Source of the DNA: Planctomycetota bacterium
GTDB taxonomy: Bacteria > Planctomycetota > MHYJ01 > JACPRB01
Assembly (NCBI GenBank): GCA_016200125.1
Contig: JACQFK010000328.1
Location: 1 to 5,134, forward strand
DNA: 5,134 nt
Direction: 5' to 3'
Shown: piece after piece, positions 1-4,172 of the stretch
Position numbering within the stretch: position 1 is the stretch's first letter
How the letters are laid out: each line of letters begins with the position of its first letter
Notes under the pieces: generated by a model
Databases searched by the model: none
What the model was told of the DNA's origin: nothing
The model's input: only the letters and a program-made list of their open reading frames with translations
Program-made: the position numbers and the translations under genes

Positions 1-1655
1 CGGTCGAAGGCTTCCTTGTAGGCGGGCACGACTTCGGCGTCCGTCACCGGACGGCCCCGGCGGCGCAGCTCCTCCTCGACCTCGGCCCGCAGTGCCGCAG
101 GATTAACCGTCAGGGGCACCAGCTGCTTGGCGATTTGCAACAGCACCCCGTCCAGCGACTCCCGGAACAGCGGCGGATAGAACAGCCCGCCGGCCAGCGG
201 GGGCTCCGCTGCGAAGCCCTGCTCCTTGAGCCGCGACTTCAGCTTCCGGTACGCCGACGTCGTCTCGAAGCCGTCCGCCTGGTCCAGCGTCCGGATCACC
301 GCCTTGGTGAAGGCCTCGTTGTTCCCCAGCACGAACATCTCCTTCACCGCCGCGTAGGTCGGGCTCAGCAGATCGTTGATCTGCAGCGACGCCGGCCAGG
401 TCCAGGAGTTCACCGTCACGTCGCCCACCTGCTCCGAGGCGAAGTACTTGGAATCGCCCCAGCCGCCGGCGATCTTGCGGATCATCCCGTTCATCGCCTC
501 GACGGCCGCCTTCGGATCCCTCGACGGCAGGATCAGCGCGAAGGCCGTGTAGGCCCGGCCGGCCCGCTCCTCCACCCCCGTGATCAGCCCCAGGCCGTCC
601 TGCAGCTGCGGCAGGAAGGTCGAGCTCAACCCCGCCTCATCCAGGGTCTGCAGCGCCTGCATCGCGGTCTGCCCGACGAAGTCCTTCGGCCCCGGGGTCC
701 CGATGGCCGCGCGCAGCCAGACGATCAGGTCCCCTGCCCCCGTGTTGCTCACCATCAGCCCCGAGGTCGCCGCGGGCGCCCACGAGCGGACCGACGGCGG
801 CAGCGAGGAGGGATGCAGCGGCTCGGCGCGGTCGAAGGTCGCGTCGAACAGCACCGCGGCGTCGCGGAGATCGCCGGACACGGTCAGCCCCCGCGCCGAG
901 GCCCACTTCACGTAGGGGAAGGCGCCGCTCTCGTGGATCGTCTGGCGGATCCGGAGCAGCCCCGGGCAGCCCTCGAAGACGACCCGCGCCTGCAGCGGCC
1001 GCTCCCCCTCCTCCTCCCGCCCCTTCCGGAGCAGCGCCTGTTCCAGCAGAGCCTTGTCGCTGCTCACGATCGCCAGCGCGCCCGCGAAGGCGATGCGGAA
1101 CTCCTGGGGGCCCTGGCGCAGCACCAGACAGGTCTCGCCCCCGATCGACTCCTTCGGGAGCAGCAGCCGCGCGAAGGGCGCCGCGAGATAGTAAAGCCAG
1201 CGGAGCCGGACGATCGCGCAGAACGGCGCGGTCGCCGTCGACTCCCTCACCTGGAGCGACGCGATCGCATCCGCGCCGAGGATATCCAGGACGCGCTCCT
1301 GGTGCCGCGCGAAGGGCTTCCGCTCGTCCTCCAAGTCATCCAGCGTCGGCGCCCCGTTCGCCTGGAGCAGGCCGTTGATCTCGCGCCGGAGCACCGGGTC
1401 CTTGAGGAACTTCCGCTGGAAGCTGCGCCAGGCGATCGAGTCCCGGATGCGCTTCAGGTTCCCCTCCAGGTCGCGCAGGCGGACCACGACGTTCGCCGTC
1501 GCCGGCACGTAGGCCCCGGCGTCCTTCTCCGCCGAGGCGAACTGGAGCGAGCGGCCCGCGACGTAGAGGAGGATCAGCGCGACCGGGCCGAGAACGAGGG
1601 CGAGCAGCAGCTGCAGCCACCAGCGCCGGGAGCGATACCACCTCCACGCGTTCAT
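1..1655 (-). CDS. Large membrane-anchored protein of unknown function (partial, 3' end outside window)
   Basis: On the minus strand a frame stays open for 551 codons from an ATG at 1655-1653 to the left edge with no stop, so the C-terminus is missing. The N-terminus is rich in Arg and Trp (residues 1-13) and is followed by one hydrophobic segment at about 13-32, which predicts a single-pass protein with a cytoplasmic N-terminus and a large outside domain. Residues 51-64 (PATANVVVRLRDLE) start the soluble part; further on come FLPQLQDG (about 347-354) and LPSRDPKAAVEAMN (about 376-389), and the visible end is highly charged. The pattern of 'P-A-x-A-x-V-V-V-R', a central 'L-x-D-G-L-G-L' and 'D-P-K-A-A-V-E-A' recalls DUF3352-like exported proteins, but that is recall without a search. 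Its ATG overlaps the moaB-like stop (ATGA). The only SD-like GGGAG lies 14 nt upstream, too far, so translation is probably coupled. The coding call is firm: codon use is normal over the whole length. Function unknown. Confidence 0.88.
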   Translation of the reverse strand, partial: MNAWRWYRSRRWWLQLLLALVLGPVALILLYVAGRSLQFASAEKDAGAYVPATANVVVRLRDLEGNLKRIRDSIAWRSFQRKFLKDPVLRREINGLLQANGAPTLDDLEDERKPFARHQERVLDILGADAIASLQVRESTATAPFCAIVRLRWLYYLAAPFARLLLPKESIGGETCLVLRQGPQEFRIAFAGALAIVSSDKALLEQALLRKGREEEGERPLQARVVFEGCPGLLRIRQTIHESGAFPYVKWASARGLTVSGDLRDAAVLFDATFDRAEPLHPSSLPPSVRSWAPAATSGLMVSNTGAGDLIVWLRAAIGTPGPKDFVGQTAMQALQTLDEAGLSSTFLPQLQDGLGLITGVEERAGRAYTAFALILPSRDPKAAVEAMNGMIRKIAGGWGDSKYFASEQVGDVTVNSWTWPASLQINDLLSPTYAAVKEMFVLGNNEAFTKAVIRTLDQADGFETTSAYRKLKSRLKEQGFAAEPPLAGGLFYPPLFRESLDGVLLQIAKQLVPLTVNPAALRAEVEEELRRRGRPVTDAEVVPAYKEAFD

Positions 1656-2164
1656 GAGTAGCGCCGCAACTCCCAGAGCAGATGCTTGAGCTCGTTCATC
1701 AGGATCGCCTCGAGCCCCAAGCGCACGGCGCCTTCCGAGCCGGGGAGCGAGAGGACGATCTTCCCGTCCGAGGTGATCCCCAGCACGGCCCGCGAGAGCA
1801 TCGCCGCGCTGCCGATCTCCTTCACGGACATCGACCGGAACAGCTCGCCGAAGCCCGGCAGTTCCTTGTCGATCAGCGGCCTCACCGACTCGACGCTGAT
1901 GTCCTTGCGGCTCGCGCCGGTGCCGCCGATGGTCAGGAGCAGGTCGGCTTCCTTCAGCGCCTGCTCGGCGGCGGCGGCGATCTTCTTCCTCTCGTTCGGC
2001 ACGATCTCGTGCGACACGACCGAGTGCCCGAACTTCTGGAAGATCCCGAACGCGGCCTTCCCCGACGTGTCCGTGTCCCGCGTCTTCGTGTCGGTCACGG
2101 TCAGGATCGCGCAGCGGGCGAAGGCCTCCTTCTCGGAGCTCTCGCGATGGTCTTTGGCGCCCAT
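1652..2164 (-). CDS. moaB: MoaB/MogA-family molybdopterin-binding protein (molybdenum cofactor biosynthesis)
   Basis: A complete 170-residue protein of the MoaB/MogA fold, cytoplasmic. In this family MogA and many MoaB proteins adenylylate molybdopterin before molybdenum insertion; E. coli MoaB itself is reported inactive, so activity is inferred. Visible motifs: AILTVTDTK (19-27) with TDTSG (31-35); the nucleotide/pterin loop GGTGASRKD (80-88), including the Asp at 88; GFGELFR (104-110); a SRA element (124-126); LPGS (140-143); and E152 and H161 near the end. Length and motif order match MoaB. The ATG start is supported by AAGAGG at 2171-2176 with a 6-nt spacer. The first 14 residues are charged and poorly conserved, as is common. 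The gene is read divergently from the sigma factor, and its TGA overlaps the start of the membrane-protein gene. No other cofactor gene or molybdoenzyme lies in the window, so its client is unknown. A MogA label is possible; the family call is secure. Confidence 0.93.
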   Translation of the reverse strand: MGAKDHRESSEKEAFARCAILTVTDTKTRDTDTSGKAAFGIFQKFGHSVVSHEIVPNERKKIAAAAEQALKEADLLLTIGGTGASRKDISVESVRPLIDKELPGFGELFRSMSVKEIGSAAMLSRAVLGITSDGKIVLSLPGSEGAVRLGLEAILMNELKHLLWELRRYS

Positions 2165-2176
2165 GGTGGTCCTCTT
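2165..2176 (-). promoter_or_regulatory. Ribosome binding site of the moaB-like gene
   Basis: Read on the minus strand, AAGAGG (2176-2171) lies 6 nt before the ATG at 2164. It is a good Shine-Dalgarno match at normal spacing and decides this start. No convincing -35/-10 pair for moaB could be assigned: the AT-rich patch at 2200-2210 reads TACTAT on this strand but has no -35-like partner at proper distance. Confidence 0.6.
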
Positions 2177-2205
2177 TTAACGACTGAGGCCGCTTCTCGT
2201 ATAGT
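2176..2205 (+). promoter_or_regulatory. Putative promoter of the ECF sigma-factor gene
   Basis: TAAC at 2178-2181 is followed after 16 nt by CGTATAGT at 2198-2205. The AAC and CGTA blocks and their spacing fit ECF promoters of the sigma-W kind. The same bases can also be read as a housekeeping promoter: TTAACG (2177-2182), a 17-nt spacer and TATAGT (2200-2205). The matching element at 2774-2803 before the next gene supports a common, possibly autoregulated, control. The start of transcription would fall near 2211-2213, only about 8 nt before the ATG. Confidence 0.5.
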
Positions 2206-2210
2206 ACTAT
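2201..2210. repeat. 10-bp perfect palindrome in the divergent promoter region
   Basis: ATAGTACTAT equals its own reverse complement and overlaps the -10 element of the sigma promoter. It could be an operator for a dimeric regulator acting on both divergent genes, or a by-product of an AT-rich -10. Only ten bases long, with no extended symmetry. Confidence 0.35.
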
Positions 2211-2219
2211 CTCCCACCC

Positions 2220-2768
2220 ATGGCCGACCGCGAGACGGAACTGATGCTCCGCGTCAAGGGGGGCGACCGCGCCGCCTTCGAGGAGATCTTCCGCCTCTAC
2301 CAGAAGCCCCTGGCCAATTACCTCTACCGCCTCTCCGGCAACCGGACGCGGGCCGAGGACCTGCTCCAGGACACCTTCCTGCGGCTCTGGAAGGCCGCCC
2401 CCACCTACGAGCCCTCGGCCAAGGTCTCGACCTACATCTTCCGGATCGCCCACAACCTGTTCCTGAACGACGCCGCCCGGCGGCGCGAGAAGGCGCTCGA
2501 GTCGATGGACGCCGAGACGCGCTCCGACCCCGCCAGCGACATGAACCGCCGCGAGATCCGCTCCGCCGTCCAGCGGGCCGTCGAGGCGCTGCCCGAGGGC
2601 GAGCGCGAGGTGCTTTTGCTGTCGGAGTACAACGGCTTCAAGTATGCTGAGATCTCCGAGATCCTGAGCATTCCCGTGGGGACCGTGAAGTCCCGCATGT
2701 TCAGCGCCGTCCAGCGGCTCAAGGAGGCCTTGAAGGGATTGAGCCACTCCGGACCGTCAGAAGAATGA
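2220..2768 (+). CDS. ECF-family RNA polymerase sigma factor (sigma-70 family, RpoE-like)
   Basis: A complete 182-residue extracytoplasmic-function sigma factor, which directs core RNA polymerase to a small promoter set. It has only the two domains expected of ECF sigmas. Region 2 spans about 17-90: GDRAAFEEIF (16-25), AEDLLQDTFLRLWKA (45-59, core-binding 2.2) and STYIFRIAHNLFLNDARRR-like sequence (70-89, the -10 contact region). A variable linker at about 90-112 follows. Region 4 spans about 119-171: ALPEGEREVLLL, then the helix-turn-helix YAEISEILSIPVGTVKSRM (142-160), which reads the -35 element. The ATG at 2220 gives the usual ECF N-terminus but has no Shine-Dalgarno; ATG at 2244 (Met9) is an alternative and would still keep region 2. 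No anti-sigma gene (zinc-finger type or membrane protein) is visible next to it. The following gene, 67 nt downstream on the same strand, encodes an exported tyrosine-rich protein and carries a related promoter motif. The ECF subgroup cannot be named from sequence alone. Confidence 0.96.
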   Translation: MADRETELMLRVKGGDRAAFEEIFRLYQKPLANYLYRLSGNRTRAEDLLQDTFLRLWKAAPTYEPSAKVSTYIFRIAHNLFLNDAARRREKALESMDAETRSDPASDMNRREIRSAVQRAVEALPEGEREVLLLSEYNGFKYAEISEILSIPVGTVKSRMFSAVQRLKEALKGLSHSGPSEE

Positions 2769-2773
2769 GGCCC

Positions 2774-2803
2774 GGTAACATTCCGGCCGCTCCGTCGTAT
2801 AAA
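2774..2803 (+). promoter_or_regulatory. Putative promoter of the tyrosine-rich exported protein gene (possible ECF target)
   Basis: GGTAAC (2774-2779), a 16-nt spacer, then CGTATAAA (2796-2803). Aligned with the element before the sigma gene, TAAC and TCGTATA are identical and at the same distance, while the spacer between them differs. GGTAAC resembles the ECF -35 core GGAAC. The region can also be read as a housekeeping promoter: GTAACA (2775-2780), 17 nt, TATAAA (2798-2803). Transcription would start near 2809-2811, leaving a leader of about 25 nt that includes the ribosome binding site. CCGG repeats flank the -35 (2772-2775 and 2783-2786). Confidence 0.55.
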
Positions 2804-2824
2804 CCTTGGTGCCGTATTTGGGAG

Positions 2825-2835
2825 AGGAGACCCTG
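2825..2835 (+). promoter_or_regulatory. Ribosome binding site deciding the start at 2836
   Basis: AGGAG (2825-2829), inside the purine run GGAGAGGAGA, sits 6 nt before ATG 2836. It favours this start over an in-frame TTG at 2806, which has no Shine-Dalgarno and would put ten polar residues before the signal peptide. Confidence 0.75.
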
Positions 2836-3375
2836 ATGAAGACGCTGGCGATGACCTTGACCCTCCTGGCGGGCCTGCCCCTGGCCGCGTCCGCCCAGGT
2901 CACCAAGGAGGATCTCAAGAAGCTCGCGACCGCGGGCATTTCCGACGACGTGATCGTGAGCTACGTGAAGGCCAACGGCCCGATCGCGAAGCTCTCGGCC
3001 GACGACGTCGTGGAGCTCAAGCAGGCGGGCGTCAGCGAGAAGGTGCTCTCGGTGGTGCTCGGCGCCCCCTGGACCGCGCCGGTCAAGGAACGGGTCGTCG
3101 AAAAGCAGGTGGTCAGCGCCCCGCCGACCACGACCTACGTCTACGACTCGACGCCGTACTACTACACCCCCACGGCGTATTATTACTCCGACTACTACTA
3201 TCCCCGCTACAGCTACGCCTCCTACTACCCGTCGTACTACTACCCGCGCAGCTACTACTCTTCCTACTGCTATCCCCGCTATTCGGTCTGCTCCCCGTCG
3301 ATCAGCTTCGGGTTCTCGATCGGCCGGTATTGCTCGTCGCGCGGCTACTTCGGCGTGTCCGCGTATCGGCGCTGA
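2836..3375 (+). CDS. Exported protein with two helical repeats and a tyrosine-rich C-terminal tail; function unknown
   Basis: A complete 179-residue protein of a kind I cannot name. Residues 1-20 form a clear Sec signal peptide (MKTLAMTL... then ASA) with likely cleavage before Q21. Residues 24-44 and 55-75 are a tandem repeat of about 21 residues with shared pattern D-(L/V)-x-x-L-x-x-A-G-(I/V)-S-x-x-V-(I/L), probably a pair of helical hairpins. A Pro/Val/Lys linker (about 76-98) leads to the tail, 101-179, which holds 26 tyrosines, 23 of them within 101-150, in runs of two or three separated by Pro, Arg, Ser and Thr. Three cysteines (145, 152, 166) lie in or near it. There is no membrane segment after the signal and no lipobox, so the mature protein should be periplasmic or surface-exposed. 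It follows the ECF sigma gene by 67 nt and has its own promoter-like motif matching that of the sigma gene, so it may be a target. Tyrosine tails can serve cross-linking, adhesion or metal/pigment binding; none is shown here. Confidence 0.88.
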   Translation: MKTLAMTLTLLAGLPLAASAQVTKEDLKKLATAGISDDVIVSYVKANGPIAKLSADDVVELKQAGVSEKVLSVVLGAPWTAPVKERVVEKQVVSAPPTTTYVYDSTPYYYTPTAYYYSDYYYPRYSYASYYPSYYYPRSYYSSYCYPRYSVCSPSISFGFSIGRYCSSRGYFGVSAYRR

Positions 3376-3385
3376 TCGCTTCTGA

Positions 3386-3404
3386 CGCAGCCTGCAGGGC
3401 TGCG
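3386..3404 (+). repeat. Secondary 7-bp inverted repeat overlapping the terminator stem
   Basis: CGCAGCC (3386-3392), loop TGCAG, GGCTGCG (3398-3404). Its right arm is part of the left arm of the terminator, and CGCAGCC recurs in the terminator's right arm (3419-3425). The two hairpins are therefore mutually exclusive in RNA. The longer terminator stem should win, and the short one may be simply a duplicated arm. Confidence 0.6.
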
Positions 3405-3436
3405 GCCCCTCGCGGGGCCGCAGCCCATTTTCATTT
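3397..3436 (+). terminator. Strong intrinsic terminator between convergent genes
   Basis: A perfect 13-bp GC-rich inverted repeat (arms 3397-3409 and 3414-3426) closes on the tetraloop TCGC (3410-3413) and is followed on the plus strand by ATTTTCATTT (3427-3436). This is a canonical Rho-independent terminator for the tyrosine-rich gene, whose stop ends at 3375. On the minus strand the hairpin lies just past the hydrolase stop (3433-3431) but no T-run follows it in that direction, so termination there may be weaker or hairpin-assisted. The T-run overlaps the hydrolase stop codon. Confidence 0.88.
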
Positions 3437-4159
3437 CCTGGGCAAGCCGTTCAGCCACTTGGCCCACTCGTCGCGCACTTCGTCGACGAGCTTCGCCTCG
3501 GGGTGATCCTTTCCGTCCCAGATGCCGGTGTGGCCGTAATCCTCCAGCTGCTTGAAGGTCGTCTGGTAGCCGCGCTTCTTGAGCTCGTCCACCATCTTCT
3601 GCGACTGTTCGGGATGATCCTTCGTCCCGTGGACGAAGAACCACTCGACCTTCTTCTCCCCCTCGGGCAGCTTGGACATGTCGTAGCTGCCGCAGTAGCT
3701 CACCACTCCCTTCACGACGTCCTGGTGGGCGAAGCCGAAGCGGCAGACGAAGCGGGCGCCGTTGGAGCTGCCGAAGAGAAAGAGGCGCTCGGGGTCGACG
3801 GGATAGGTCTGCTTCACCCACTCGAAGAGCTTGAGGAAGCGGGCGTCGTCCTCCTCGCCCCAGCCCTCCCCCTTGGACTTGCACGCGATCACCAGGTAGT
3901 CCTGGTCGAGGCCGAGACGCTTGAGCGCCGCGACCGTGCCGTCGAGATAGGAGTTCCCCTCGCTGCCCTTGAAGCCGTGGCAGACGAAGATGAAGCCCCA
4001 CTTCTTCCCCGCGGCGGGCGGGTCGGGGATCTGCATCCGGACCTTCATGATCACGTCCTTCGTCGCCGGATCGACGATCTCCCCGCGGAACTTGCCGCTC
4101 TTGGGCGGCTGGGGGGCGTCCTGCGCCAGGAGACAGGCGAGCGCGAGCAGGCGGAGCAT
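3431..4159 (-). CDS. Exported alpha/beta hydrolase (esterase / PHB-depolymerase-like)
   Basis: A complete 242-residue serine hydrolase of the alpha/beta fold. The oxyanion-hole region is VCHGFKG (59-65). The nucleophile elbow is GSSNG (130-134) with Ser132. The probable acid is Asp181 in HGTKD (177-181), and the base is His210 in YGHTG (208-212). Order and spacing fit a working Ser-Asp-His triad, and the elbow and flanks resemble the esterase/PHB-depolymerase and dienelactone-hydrolase groups; the substrate cannot be told, though an ester is most likely. The N-terminus (MLRLLALACLLA, then QDAP) looks like a very short Sec signal; the AC at 8-9 does not make a good lipobox. The ATG is supported by GAGGAGG (4164-4170), 4 nt upstream. 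The gene lies 13 nt after the propeller gene, so the two are surely co-transcribed, and its stop abuts the convergent terminator hairpin. A peptidase role of the S9 type is possible in view of the propeller partner. Confidence 0.92.
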   Translation of the reverse strand: MLRLLALACLLAQDAPQPPKSGKFRGEIVDPATKDVIMKVRMQIPDPPAAGKKWGFIFVCHGFKGSEGNSYLDGTVAALKRLGLDQDYLVIACKSKGEGWGEEDDARFLKLFEWVKQTYPVDPERLFLFGSSNGARFVCRFGFAHQDVVKGVVSYCGSYDMSKLPEGEKKVEWFFVHGTKDHPEQSQKMVDELKKRGYQTTFKQLEDYGHTGIWDGKDHPEAKLVDEVRDEWAKWLNGLPRK

Positions 4160-4163
4160 GCGT

Positions 4164-4170
4164 CCTCCTC
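4164..4170 (-). promoter_or_regulatory. Ribosome binding site of the hydrolase gene
   Basis: GAGGAGG on the minus strand, 4 nt before ATG 4159. It lies between the propeller stop (4175-4173) and the hydrolase start and allows efficient independent initiation within the operon. Confidence 0.8.
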
Positions 4171-4172
4171 GA

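Noticed and set aside
135..1661. A 508-codon open frame on the plus strand
   Set aside because: It lies opposite the long minus-strand gene, and its product is an Arg/Pro/Leu/Gln-rich low-quality sequence without domains, typical of an antisense frame in GC-rich DNA. The minus strand gives a normal protein with a membrane anchor and an ATGA link to moaB.
1682..2650. A 322-codon plus-strand frame crossing moaB and the sigma gene
   Set aside because: It overlaps two genes with clear family motifs, spans their divergent promoter region, and translates to Arg/Pro/Leu-rich sequence with no motif.
2806..2835. TTG start that would lengthen the tyrosine-rich protein by ten residues
   Set aside because: It would precede the Shine-Dalgarno at 2825-2829 and bury the signal peptide; ATG 2836 has ideal spacing.
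3136..3300. Tandem DNA repeat array in the tyrosine-coding stretch
   Set aside because: Tyr codons recur, but no fixed repeat unit is kept; only an 11-base string appears twice, 72 bases apart.
4130..4159. Lipoprotein signal in the hydrolase (Cys9)
   Set aside because: The residues before Cys9 are A-L-A, which does not match the lipobox, and the hydrophobic stretch before it is too short.
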